From assembly GCF_947241705.1 (NCBI RefSeq), contig NC_079261.1, positions 784,075 to 848,074 on the forward strand: DNA of 64,000 nucleotides, read 5' to 3'. The DNA is from Saccharomyces mikatae IFO 1815 (Eukaryota > Ascomycota > Saccharomycetes > Saccharomycetales > Saccharomycetaceae). Shown piece by piece: positions 10,274-20,403 of the stretch. The position numbers and the translations under genes are program-made. Under the pieces are notes generated by a model. The model had not been told where the DNA came from and searched no databases. It saw only the letters and a list, made by a program, of their open reading frames with translations. Position 1 is the stretch's first letter. The number at the start of each line of letters is the position of its first letter.

Positions 10274-11395
10274 TGTCCAGTAGTCATTCGCCTCTATCCC
10301 ACTTCGACAATTGATCTTATTTGTTCTTTTGATCTGTTCCACTTTAATCTTCTTACCTTGCATTAGTTTTCAAGGTGTCAAGTTTTTCGTGATTTTCACC
10401 GAGCGACACAAAAACGAGTCGCGTCAGAAATTATCCTGACGGGAGTTACGAAATATATCACGACTGAAAAAGTGAGAGAAGTCCCCATTCGTTTAATACC
10501 CTTTACTTTCATCGCGTACTTCAGACTTTCCGGTCTAGTACTTCCTGTGCTGTGGTTCAGTGATAGTCCTGATTTTTTCTCTCACCAGCGAAAGGCAATT
10601 TTTGAAATTATATTCGTTTTCCTTTGTAAGTAACACCTTTTTCTCCGTACTCTTCCGGACTTCTTTCTTGACAATACGATCCAAGCCAATCATTACCTGC
10701 TGTTAATGACTACTATTAGAGTCCATAATAGCCAATTACCAATTTACGCGAACCTTTACCCGGCCGCTCATTTCCAAAAATGGAAATCCTCGCGAAATTT
10801 GTCTCAACGGAAATACACGAAATTCGTCCCGTTGATCCTCAAAACAGCGTGTTCTAGTCACGAAACACGCCAAAAACCGTTACATTTCCGCATGTGGACA
10901 ACCGAGGAAGATGTGCATTTGGCGTAGTTTGTGAGCTATAACTGTTAATATTGAAGTGAACACCAACTGAAACAAATTTTGGTCCCTTTTGAGAACCCCA
11001 TCTACGAAATGTTGATCTGACAGCCTTGCTGGAAAGAGGCAAAGGAAAAAAAACCTGCTTAAAGGCAGAGCGCAGATCGGCCTTCTATTTGCGTATCACA
11101 CGCAACCTCTCGCTACTTGATTATCTCGCTATCTATTTCATATATAAAAAATAGCAATTGATTCTCATAACTATTAAGCTTCTCTTGCTGGTTTCCCTAC
11201 ATCTTACCCTCAAAGAGTATCAAGAAACATTTCTTTTTACTCTAATATCTACTTTAATTCGCCGTCATATTTTCTTCTTATTACAGCATTGCTAGACTCT
11301 ATAGCTACCCATTCATTCGCTTATCACATCATAATTTGCATACAAAAGAAAATATTTTCTTTTTCCCATTCATTCACTAAACTTTACCACCGATC
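10274..11395. promoter_or_regulatory. BBP1/CLN2 divergent promoter region
   Basis: About 1.1 kb between two divergent genes. It carries a cluster of SCB cell-cycle boxes at 10791-10865, then a T/C-rich leader before CLN2. The short open frames on either strand overlap these sites and show no family signal. Confidence 0.6.
10791..10865 (+). promoter_or_regulatory. Cluster of SCB (Swi4/Swi6) sites upstream of CLN2
   Basis: CGCGAAA at 10791-10797, CACGAAA at 10816-10822 and CACGAAA at 10859-10865 are three same-strand matches to the SCB consensus CRCGAAA, 530-605 bases upstream of CLN2. SBF binding to such boxes is the known basis of late-G1 CLN2 transcription, so the layout is conserved. Confidence 0.8.
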
Positions 11396-13036
11396 ATGGC
11401 TAGTGCTGAGTCAAAACCCCGTATGGGTCTCATCATTGATACGAAACCTGACTACTATCCAATCGAGCTATCTAACGCAGAACTGCTTTCTCATTTTGAG
11501 ATGTTGCAAGAGTACCACCAAGAAATTTCCACAAATGTTATTGCTCAGTCCTGTAAGTTTAAACCCAATCCAAAACTTATAGACCAACAGCCTGAAATGA
11601 ACCCCATCGACACAAGATCCAACATCATCACTTTTTTATTCGAGCTATCTGTGGTAACTCGAGTTACGAATGGCATTTTTTTCCATGCTGTTAGATTATA
11701 CGATCGGTACTGCTCTAAAAGAATTGTGTTACGGGACCAAGCCAAATTGGTTGTGGCAACTTGTCTCTGGTTGGCTGCCAAAACGTGGGGCGGTTGTAAC
11801 CACATCATCAATAATGTGGTCATCCCCACTGGTGGGAGATTTTATGGCCCTAACCCAAGAGCCCGTATACCTCGTCTCTCTGAATTGGTTCATTACTGTG
11901 GCGATGGACAGGTCTTCGATGAATCAATGTTTCTACAAATGGAAAGGCATATTTTAGATACTTTGAATTGGCATATTTATGAGCCAATGATCAATGATTA
12001 TGTTTTAAATGTGGATGAAAATTGTTTGATGCAATACGAACTTTATGAGAACCAAGTGACTTATAACAAACAATGGTCTGAGAAACGCCAATCCCAGTTA
12101 TCACAAGATAGTGATGCCACCGTAGATGAAAGGCCTTACCAAAACGAAGAGGAAGAGGAAGAGGAAGACTTGAAGTCGAAGATCAAATTGATTAACATAA
12201 AAAAATTTTTAATCGATGCCTCCGCTTGGCAGTACGATTTGCTCAAGTATGAACTTTTTGAAGTTTCGCATGGTATATTCTCACTCATCAACCAATTCAC
12301 TAATCAAGACCACGGCCCCTTTTTAATGACTCCAATGACACCAGAAAACAAAAACGCTGAAATTTTGAGTGCTTTGATGAACGGCATCGTTTCCATTCCT
12401 AAATCCCTCGTGGAAGTGTACAAAACAGTTAGCGGTGTTCTGCCTTTCATTAATCAAGTGAAGGAATATCAATTGGATCTACAAAGAAAAATACAAATTG
12501 CATCCAACTTGAAACTATCAAGGAAGCTTACTATATCAACCCCATCATGTTCTTTTGAACATTCAAGCACGACGTCGATTCCTTCACCTACCTATTCATC
12601 TCAAAGCCACACACCAATGAGAAACATGAGCTCACTTTCAGATAACAGTGTTTTCAGCCGGAATATGGAGCAATCATCTCCAATTACACCAAATATGTAC
12701 CAATTTAGTCAACATCAGTCAGGAAGCGTATGTGGTAGTACCGTCAGCGTAAACAGCTTGATGAATACAAAAAACAATCAAAGAATTTATGAAAAAATTG
12801 GGGGTCATAAAAGTAACAATGCAATCAATGATTATATTGATTTATTGAACATCAGTGAGTCTAATAAGGAAAACCAAAACCCTGCAACAGCGCACTACCT
12901 CAATGGGGGGCCACCCAAGACAAATTTCATTAATCAAGGAATATTTCCTTCACCCACAGGCACTATAAATAGTGGTAATTCAAGCAGTGCTTCCTCACTA
13001 ATTTCTTTTGGTATAGGAAATACCCAAATAGTATAG
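11396..13036 (+). CDS. CLN2: G1 cyclin Cln2
   Basis: G1 cyclin that activates Cdc28 for Start and budding. The 546 residues agree with the known 545. The cyclin box spans about residues 60-210, with the typical run [17 protein letters not shown] and the helix WLAAKTWGG. The C-terminal 180 residues are Ser/Thr/Pro-rich with several S/T-P Cdk sites (for example SSPITP and FPSPTG), the PEST degron read by SCF-Grr1. A glutamate run lies near residue 250. CLN1 is the paralogue; the neighbours BBP1 and APM1 and the upstream SCB cluster identify CLN2. Confidence 0.96.
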   Translation: MASAESKPRMGLIIDTKPDYYPIELSNAELLSHFEMLQEYHQEISTNVIAQSCKFKPNPKLIDQQPEMNPIDTRSNIITFLFELSVVTRVTNGIFFHAVRLYDRYCSKRIVLRDQAKLVVATCLWLAAKTWGGCNHIINNVVIPTGGRFYGPNPRARIPRLSELVHYCGDGQVFDESMFLQMERHILDTLNWHIYEPMINDYVLNVDENCLMQYELYENQVTYNKQWSEKRQSQLSQDSDATVDERPYQNEEEEEEEDLKSKIKLINIKKFLIDASAWQYDLLKYELFEVSHGIFSLINQFTNQDHGPFLMTPMTPENKNAEILSALMNGIVSIPKSLVEVYKTVSGVLPFINQVKEYQLDLQRKIQIASNLKLSRKLTISTPSCSFEHSSTTSIPSPTYSSQSHTPMRNMSSLSDNSVFSRNMEQSSPITPNMYQFSQHQSGSVCGSTVSVNSLMNTKNNQRIYEKIGGHKSNNAINDYIDLLNISESNKENQNPATAHYLNGGPPKTNFINQGIFPSPTGTINSGNSSSASSLISFGIGNTQIV

Positions 13037-13249
13037 GCTCTGTTTTTCATAATAAAGGGATGGAAAGCAGCCAACAACATTCTAGGAAAGACAACTTTGG
13101 CCAAATTCATAGAAGGAAAACTAAAAATTCTCAGGGGAAAACAATAAAACTACGTATTCAATATAGAAGTATAATTCTAACGTAGTACATATTTAAATGT
13201 TTTTGTAAGAATCAATAAAGACGTCAAGAAAATAAACCGTCATCAAATT

Positions 13250-13390
13250 TAGTGGAATAAAAATGACGATGCATAAAATAAAGTGCTAATTATTTCTTTT
13301 TAAAGACTCCTACACTTTCCAGGAGAACTTCCAGTGTTCCGTATACAAAGTTTTGTTGCCTCTATCGAAATGGAATATTGAGAATATCAG
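13250..13390 (+). mobile_element. Degenerate delta (Ty1/Ty2) LTR fragment
   Basis: The stretch around 13318-13390 keeps delta landmarks in order: GGAGAACTTC, then CGTATAC, then a GCCTNTATC box, then AATGGAAT and AATATC. The flanking 70 bases to the left align loosely with the delta middle. It is heavily diverged and lacks both ends. Called from memory of the delta sequence. Confidence 0.5.
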
Positions 13391-14616
13391 GACATTCCAC
13401 TGTATTTCAGACTCGGTGCTACAGGTTACGTAGGCAGAGATGCAGTATGTGGCGGAGATAGACAAAAGCATTGAAAACTAGTGTTCTCAAAGGAAACCCC
13501 TCCAAGATGGTAGTAATTAATTGTACTCTATATACCAGTCACCATTCAACGTGGTGACGATTTGCTGCATGTTGGCCTAAACTACTATCCACCACAGAGA
13601 GACCATTTTTACGGGCAGCAGTTTTTTTGAGAAGCATGGCTAGATAAAATACAGAAGAAGGGCACCAGTTGGTTTAAACCTAATGCCCGCAAAACGTTTC
13701 GGTGCGCTTAACAACAGGAAAAATGTGATTACTATAGCTGTTATTGACACCTGCCTTCGTTCTACGACCCGCTATGCTCGACTGATGAAAATACAACTTA
13801 AGAATTGATGTCTTCATCTTACTATTAGTATATTTTGTGTGGCGTATGGTTACTATATATTTGACACCTGTCTTTCCGTTCAGTTGTTCGCCCCAAAATC
13901 TGGGCAATCAACTAGAATTACGAAAACGTGTCTAGCCCAATTCACTCCACAAGTTATCAGCTCTTACCTTCTCGTCGACCACGTTGTCTAAAGTGTGGCC
14001 GTACCGAATAGTATGTATTACACTAATCAAACCGGTGATAGGTGCAACATTTTAATTTAGGCCAATAGGAAGTGTATCACGTTTCCGTTCCAGGTAAATT
14101 TACAATTGCATACCGTGTATTATCAAGGGGCGAAATAGAGGCCCTTCTCGGTTTTGAGTACGCATACATTACGACGCCTACGATTTCTAATTTGCCATTA
14201 TATTCCGAAGTGCAGCCAATTATTTTCAAAAGGAAGTACTGCGTAGACGTATACAAAAGTGAATGAGCAACTTTTGTTGGAGCTATAATAATAGATGGTA
14301 CATCCTAAACTCAGTTTGTTCTGATTGAACATCTTATATTTCACGTCGATTTTCTTTTGCAAAATTTGAAGTATCCTCGATCATTATGTTTTTATATTTC
14401 AGGTTAACAAATTTCAGTTACTTCTTGCATGCCCGTATATGGCTTTCATCCTGAACTAACTCGTTGCCAGAAATTAGTACACCTTCCCCAAAATAACGCT
14501 TGTCGAGGTCAATACTTCATTGTCTTTTCTACTGTTAGGGCCTTCTGATGACGTGATATAAGGCCTGTCCTTACCCACACTTTTCGACAGCAGCTGTTGT
14601 AGTTGGAAGATCACAT

Positions 14617-14705
14617 GAACTTCTAGTACACTCTGTATATCTGATATTATAGCCTTTATCAATAATGAATTTGCAACAATCATCTCATTGTTCGCCTATT
14701 TCTCA
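14617..14705 (+). mobile_element. Delta (Ty1/Ty2) LTR 3' fragment
   Basis: Closely follows the last 90 bases of a delta LTR on the + strand: GAACTTCTAGTA, CTGTATA, ATATTATAGCCTTTATCAA and a terminal ATTTCTCA at 14698-14705. The 5' two-thirds of the LTR is missing. Confidence 0.7.
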
Positions 14706-16729
14706 AAGACGTGCAATGTCACTGACTATTCTAATCCTGTGAGTCCCGCGACAACCCTGCAAGCATATCCACTAGATCAAAATTGAGAGGAAAATATTAA
14801 TTTGGCCTAAATATGGAAAGGAGTCACGTACAAGACGAATTCATCACTTGGTTGCAGGGTTCCTCCGGGAGGAAAGTGCTTTCGAAAAGCTTCGACATAA
14901 ATTGTTGTTTCTGAAAACGTCTATTATGCGCATTCCTTTTACATCAATCATAGGGCGAAGTCTTAACCCAGAAATCTTTAACTATTCAACGAAAACGATC
15001 TCGTGCATCATAAGCTACAAATATTATGAACTTCAGATTTTTAAGAACAACTTTTTTAACCATGACTAACGATTATTGAAATAGATGTAGGGTGAAATAT
15101 CCCCCCGTAAGATGTTCAGAAATTCAACAGATTGTCTCTAGAAGCTGAACAGCAGCCACTTTAAGTACATGTACTAAAGCAACTTGTAATACTCTATATA
15201 AACGGAGAGTATCGACAGCTCGTCCAAGCATAATGTTTTCTTCATGTGCTCAACGATCACCATGAATGAATCTAGGCCAACACCCCGAGAGATAAATCGA
15301 CTAGTATTCTGGATGCGATGGTGTGTTGCTGCTTTAATCACAACTACGATCATCTTCAGCGCTTCACTTATTAAAGGCATCACCGCTAAAGAAGGGTGTC
15401 CATTTACGATAGACAAAGCGCTTTATATTCCTATGATACACAAATCAGTGGAAGCATATAGGCTAGCTTTAAAGGGACCATTATAGCAGATTATTTTGTT
15501 GCACCCCATTTGTCGTCACCCAAGTTATCCAAAAGATACTGGTGGTACTGGGTGGAAATTGTCTTCGGAAAGTCGACACAACATTCAATATGAATACTGC
15601 CGCTTCAGTAAAGCTGCGATGAATGGATCAACTATATATGGGATGTAGGGACGACTATTGCTGCCTGGGGTGGCAGTGCAAAAAAGAAGGCTGTTTGTTG
15701 AACTACCTCACGGAGGTTGGAAAAGAGACGTTTCACCTTTGTTGGATGACGTCGCTGATTTATTGGACTCGTAAGGTATAGGTCTACTGGGAACAGACTA
15801 TTTTAATTATTCAGAAATGACAGAAGCACAAGTAACAGACTGCCTAATGTGGCGGTCCTTAACAATCAGTTAATACAACGTGATGTATATTTAACAACGT
15901 TACTAGTTACAGCATTGTCGAATAGCACAGTAATATACTGGCAAAAATATGATAAAAAACAGCAGAGGCACCATGAATTCCGGTGCTATGCCCCCATATT
16001 TTGATGAACTTGAATATGACATCTGGCAGATGACGAGGTGCCCTTCAAGCCTCAGAAATGCTTGTGGTGATTTATGATGATTGAGTCTTTCAACATTACA
16101 TTGAAAAGTATGAATTCGATAATATTTTTGATCAACAAATTCAAAACATCGATTTTCGTGAAAATTGCAAAAGTGGGATCCAAGAAATTATTATTTTAGG
16201 TGAGAGTTTGTTTGTCTAGAGTGGTTTTAACGGTTAAATGATTGAGCAAGGGTTTATTTTACTCTTTTTTTCTTGTATTACATATTTTGTTGGAACAGGG
16301 ATCGACTACTAACCCCTCATTGTTAGTTATATCACTAGAATATTGTCACGCATGGTGCTTAGAAGACGGCACACTATTATTAGACCTGAGCGAGTGAATC
16401 TACACCGCCATCGAACTTTAATAGCAGTTGGAACGCGGAAGTAATATTGTAAAAGGTAATGAATAACAACGTATGAAATAAAAAAGAAAAAAAAATGGCA
16501 TGGGATTATTGATTTCCTTCCGTGAATTTTTACATCTTAGAGGTGAAGTTCTGGTATATTCTACATACCTAATAGCATTTTTCTTATATCAGCAATAAAG
16601 GCCCGACGATTATATAAAACTTACTTATATCTCACAACGATTTTTCTTTTTGATATAGTTTTCTTTTAGGATTATAGTTCATTATCTATAAATATACATT
16701 TTAATAATCCAAAAGGGACATTATGTCTA

Positions 16730-18385
16730 TCATTCATATTCAAGAGCGGCGGTCCAGAAATTTGCTTCCAATTCACAAACCTCCGCATATATCGTCACCA
16801 AAGTATCAAGTTGTTCTGGAGGGTATGTTTCCAATATGTGATTCAAAAGCCTCTCACCTTCAAGCATGGCTTCGTGACACCATGTAGACGAGTATGTATC
16901 ACACCATTCACGATAAAGAGTACCCTCGGCTACAGTCACCTCATCCTTAATTTTCGTTAAGGCATGAACATAACCCATTAAGCAAGGATTAAGGGCTATA
17001 ACTAGTTCTTGCCAGTTCCCTCTTCTGGCGACATCATTAAAGTAACGACAGTAGGCTCTTAAAGCAGGACCTCTCTGAATTTTCTGTAAGTGGTCCGGGT
17101 CTTTGACTCCGAATCCTTCTCTTAACCTTCTTTCGTGTTGATTTAGCCCATTACGGACGCAATCAACGATAACTAGCTCCTTTTCAAGATCTTCTAGGCT
17201 TGGAGACTTACTACCTGCGATACAGGAAATTCTAGCATAATTGAGTAAGTATAGATAGTCTTGTTCAATAAAGAATTTGAACTTCTTGCGATCTAATGTA
17301 CCCTCGGCCACTTTTTTAACAAATTCATGATTCACATAGGAGTCCCAGTGAGGTTTGACTTTGGGGTGATTTACCAGGTACTTAAAGAAGCTCTTTCCAG
17401 GAATTTTATCAAGAGACCCTTTGACTGGTTTCTTAGCCACAACGTCTGATGCAGTGAAACATTCATCGCTGAGCATTTTTTCTAGTGGGATTTCTACAGC
17501 GTAAACATGATTAATTGGCCCATTGTCCTTGACAGTCTCCTTAGTGACATCACAGCCAATGGCAATGGCATTTTGGACATACTCAATAGCACCATAAACA
17601 GACTGTGGAAGGGAATAACCGCGAGCCAAGTTGGATGCTATGGCAGAAGCCAGGGTGCACCCAATACCATGAGTGTGGGTGGTCTCAACAAATTTACCCT
17701 TATAAGTGATGAACTTTTGTTCGGCGCCCAAGTAAAGAACGTCGGTTATATATTTTTCATTTCCATCATCCCATGGAATGTGGCCTCCTTTCACTAAAAT
17801 GTTGGAACATTTTGTGACTTTAGAAATGTCTTTGGCGATCTCAAAAACGTCTTCTAATTTATTAACTATTCTGTCTTCCCCTAACAATTTGAAACAGTCT
17901 GAGATTTTTGGAGTCAAAACGTCAGCAAAGGGTGAGATTTTCTCTACAATTAAACCGGCTACGTCCTTTCCAGCTGAATTAGAACAAGAAGTGGCACATA
18001 GAACGGGATCAACCACTAGTTTAGGTCTTTTTTCACCAAGCTGAACAAGCTTTTCGTGCAAAACCTCGATAGCAGCCGTCGTAAGCATACCAGTTTTAAT
18101 AACATCGCATTTCATGTCCTTTAAATTTGCTTCCAGTATTTGGGAAACAACATCCTTTGGGGTGTTTTTGATACCGTACACCTTCACTGGAGTTTGCGCA
18201 GTCAAAGTGGTGATGCATGTCATGGCGTAACATCTGTGGGCCGTGATAGTCTTGATATCAGCCTCAATACCGGCACCACCACTTGAATCTGCCCCGGCAA
18301 TGGACAAAATGGTTGGTAATTTTTCATTGCTAGCTAGAGTAAGGTATGGGGGAGGCGTGTTAATGCTCACTGTAGAATAGGTCAT
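16730..18385 (-). CDS. THI21: Thi20/Thi21-type HMP-P kinase fused to TenA/Thi-4 domain
   Basis: Two-domain thiamine protein, 551 residues as in Thi20/Thi21: an N-terminal ThiD hydroxymethylpyrimidine (phosphate) kinase domain (about 25-300) and a C-terminal TenA domain (about 335-551). TenA hallmarks look intact: QDYLY (D376, Y379), NPC (C468) and ELEANFW (E540). In the ThiD half the early motif AGADSSGGAG (30-39) is present, but hallmark positions differ from the usual form: ATSC at 131-134 where ATSG is usual, TPK at 158-160 where TPN is usual, and GIGC at 240-243 where GTGC is usual. The kinase half may be impaired. THI21 is assigned by position; THI20 and THI22 are close paralogues. The strand is opposite to S288C THI21 as I remember it. 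Confidence 0.8.
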   Translation of the reverse strand: MTYSTVSINTPPPYLTLASNEKLPTILSIAGADSSGGAGIEADIKTITAHRCYAMTCITTLTAQTPVKVYGIKNTPKDVVSQILEANLKDMKCDVIKTGMLTTAAIEVLHEKLVQLGEKRPKLVVDPVLCATSCSNSAGKDVAGLIVEKISPFADVLTPKISDCFKLLGEDRIVNKLEDVFEIAKDISKVTKCSNILVKGGHIPWDDGNEKYITDVLYLGAEQKFITYKGKFVETTHTHGIGCTLASAIASNLARGYSLPQSVYGAIEYVQNAIAIGCDVTKETVKDNGPINHVYAVEIPLEKMLSDECFTASDVVAKKPVKGSLDKIPGKSFFKYLVNHPKVKPHWDSYVNHEFVKKVAEGTLDRKKFKFFIEQDYLYLLNYARISCIAGSKSPSLEDLEKELVIVDCVRNGLNQHERRLREGFGVKDPDHLQKIQRGPALRAYCRYFNDVARRGNWQELVIALNPCLMGYVHALTKIKDEVTVAEGTLYREWCDTYSSTWCHEAMLEGERLLNHILETYPPEQLDTLVTIYAEVCELEANFWTAALEYE

Positions 18386-19532
18386 CGGGGAAGGATAAAA
18401 TTTTGATCTTTTACTTCGTTCAATAAAGTGTCAAAACTCGAGACAACAAGAGGTACGAACAGTGTCTTTTGTCTCCTATCTTTTATGTCATTGTTCAAAT
18501 ATTAGAACCATCTCTTGTCGAATCGTACAGCTCTAAGGGTTTCCAATATTTAACTTGGATACATCAATATAATAGAAAAGAAAATATATACCCATAGGTG
18601 TCATTAAGTAAACAAGAGGTGCAAAAATAAAAGGCAACAATCGACAGATGCCAAGTTCTTCCATGCATTTCGATGAAGCTTAATGTCACAATAGAATCCT
18701 GCATGTTCATGCAAATAAAGGGAACACATACTGAATCTGAAATAGGCAATTTGGTAGAAGACAATTTGATAGAAGAAGTTCGTTTTGGAGGATCACAAGC
18801 AATTCATATCACTTTGGTCTGTCTTTCAAATGTTTTCTCGAGTATACAGTTGTTACAAAGAATATTTTATGGTAATTTGGGATTTACATAGACTATTGAG
18901 ATGTGGCGACAAATTTTGCTATTCCATTTTTATTGATAATTAGTGCTGGTTTGTTATAGAAATATAAAAGCTATAACAATAATAATAACATTTACCTTTG
19001 AAAATTATTCATTAAAAATATCTCTTAAAAGCCAATTATTAATTAATTAATCAATTGATAAATACATAAACATTATTTTTTTCATAGCCAATAATGTAAA
19101 TAAACGGTCATATTAAAATATTTATAGTATTATGCGTTGACCCTCTACTATATAAGAGAACGTATGAATTACAGAATGTTTAGACACTGAATATGACATA
19201 GGTAAGTTCAATCGCTATTGAGCGGATCTTCAACATTAGCTGTCACTCTTGTCTGAATAGTTAATTAATCATTTTTGACTCTGAAGCAATTGAATTACTA
19301 ATGCAAGAATATAAAAAGCGTTTTTTTAATTGCTGTCCAAGTATCTAAACCATCGGTAGGTGTAGTTACATTATTAGACAACTATGTTTTTTTTTAGTTG
19401 TCGCCAAGTGCGTTCGCTACAGTAACAACCGATATATGGCAGTTGAACCATGCTCTCATGACGTGAACTACTGCTATAGTTAAAAGCCAACTCGTTACAG
19501 TAATGACATTGAAGGGAGTCTCATCTTCTTTC
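18386..19532. other. Intergenic region THI21 to tRNA-Trp
   Basis: About 1.1 kb, very AT-rich between 18900 and 19150, holding the THI21 promoter side. A 72-codon frame at 18673-18891 has no recognised relatives. No gene or LTR recognised. Confidence 0.4.
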
Positions 19533-19543
19533 AAAAAAAAAAA
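19533..19543 (-). terminator. Pol III T-run terminator of tRNA-Trp
   Basis: Eleven A bases on the + strand, that is an 11-T run on the transcribed strand, 5 bases after the tRNA 3' end. This is a normal RNA polymerase III terminator. Confidence 0.85.
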
Positions 19544-19548
19544 TAAAT

Positions 19549-19654
19549 TGAAACGGACAGGAATTGAACCTGCAACCCTTCGATTGCAATCTTGTTCCAT
19601 GGAATTTCCAAGATTTAATTGGAGTCGAAAGCTCTACCATTGAGCCACCGCTTC
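19549..19654 (-). tRNA. tW(CCA): tRNA-Trp (CCA), with intron
   Basis: 106-base gene on the - strand. Exon 1 (19619-19654, 36 bases) starts GAAGCGGTGGCTCAATGGTA and ends at the CCA anticodon plus A. The intron is 34 bases (19585-19618). Exon 2 (19549-19584) carries the T-arm GGTTCAATTCC and the 3' acceptor strand CCGTTTC with discriminator A. The acceptor stem GAAGCGG pairs fully with CCGTTTC, allowing one G-U. Length and split equal the yeast tW(CCA) genes. A T-run terminator follows, and Ty insertions crowd the upstream side. Confidence 0.95.
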
Positions 19655-19669
19655 AACTTTTGTTGAAAG

Positions 19670-19740
19670 ATTATATCTTAACATAGGATACGTCAGTATG
19701 ACAATACATCATTCTAAACGTTCATAAAACATATATGTGA
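19670..19740 (+). mobile_element. Sigma (Ty3) LTR 5' relic at tRNA-Trp
   Basis: Contains GTCAGTATGACAATAC followed by a run like AACGTTCATAAAACA, which are the opening bases of sigma as I recall it. It starts about 16 bases upstream of the tRNA 5' end at 19654, the hallmark Ty3 integration distance. Only the first ~70 bases survive before the next LTR begins at 19758. Confidence 0.7.
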
Positions 19741-19757
19741 GATGTGGGTGAATTTTG

Positions 19758-20257
19758 TGTTGGAATAAGTGATTACTACTATGCACTTATTCGTATAAAT
19801 TTGAGTAGGAATTCTAATAATAGAATTGTTGGAATAAGTGATTACTACTATACATTTATTCATATAAATTGTTGTAGTTGATGACGAACATTCTTTAACA
19901 TGATACTAATGATGTTGAGTAAATTAATACTAACATTCTTATGGTGATACCAATTTAAATGGAGTAGGGAAATTCTAATTATAGAATTTCCTGCACTAAT
20001 AAGATAAAGATCTATTAATTGTCCAGAACTTAGTATATAAGAAGATGAGTTAACACTAAATTCTTATCATCAACACTCTGATTTATGTCTGAACCTTTTG
20101 GTTTAATACACCCAATCAGCGTGTGTTTTATATACCTCTCTTATATAGATTAAGAAGGAACGACTATTCTTAATTATTACAACTTACTAAACTACTAATT
20201 ATCAACAAGAATTTACCGCAGTAATGAGATAAAGATCTATTAATTGATCAGAACTTA
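19758..20257 (+). mobile_element. Older LTR (TGTTGG type), interrupted by a younger copy
   Basis: An LTR on the + strand begins at 19758 with TGTTGGAATAAGTG, lacks an internal ~100 bases compared with the younger copy, and is cut at 19826. It resumes at 20208 with bases that align to the same place in the family (AGATAAAGATCTATTAATTG) and is lost at about 20257 where an inverted fragment starts. The two pieces flank the younger LTR and share its 5-bp duplication. Confidence 0.75.
19827..20207 (+). mobile_element. Solo LTR, 381 bp, Ty4/Tsu4-like family uncertain
   Basis: Begins TGTTGGAATA and ends TTATCAACA, so it has TG...CA ends with short inverted termini. The 5 bases AGAAT occur immediately before (19822-19826) and after (20208-20212), a perfect target duplication. 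It contains a TATA-like TTATATA near 20150. It is not delta or sigma as I know them. Length near that of tau (about 371) suggests a Ty4 or Tsu4 relative, but I cannot confirm this from memory. Confidence 0.8.
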
Positions 20258-20396
20258 TATTCCAATATAATTGGTATCATCGTAAGAATGGTTGTATTCA
20301 TTTACCCAACATTATTAGTATCATGTTAAAGAATGTTCGTCATCAACTGCTCCAATAATACGAATAAATGTATAGTAGTAATTACTTATTCCAACA
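20258..20396 (-). mobile_element. Inverted 5' fragment of the same LTR family
   Basis: Reverse complement reads TGTTGGAATAAGTAATTACT from 20396 and follows the 5' ~140 bases of the 381-bp LTR, ending near 20258 after ATACCAAT. It lies head-to-head with the + strand copies, so 19758-20396 contains a large imperfect inverted repeat. Confidence 0.75.
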
Positions 20397-20403
20397 ACAC
20401 AGG

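Larger units (their letters stand above)
13037..16729. other. 3.7-kb gene-poor region with LTR relics and decayed coding traces
   Basis: Between CLN2 and THI21 I see no intact gene. There are two old delta LTR fragments on the + strand (about 13250-13390 and 14617-14705), and scattered short open frames. Coding-like traces on the + strand include an 80-codon frame at 15244-15486 with one hydrophobic segment, an open stretch ending at the stop near 15772, and a 43-codon frame from about 15948. S288C has YPL257W in this interval; I could not recognise it here. The whole region reads as old insertion and deletion debris. Confidence 0.5.

Noticed and set aside
13680-13907. Possible YPL257W on the - strand
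   Set aside because: Only 75 codons and not recognisably related to a known protein; neighbouring frames do not join.
14072-14266. 64-codon + strand frame
   Set aside because: Short, no motif, flanked by stops in all frames.
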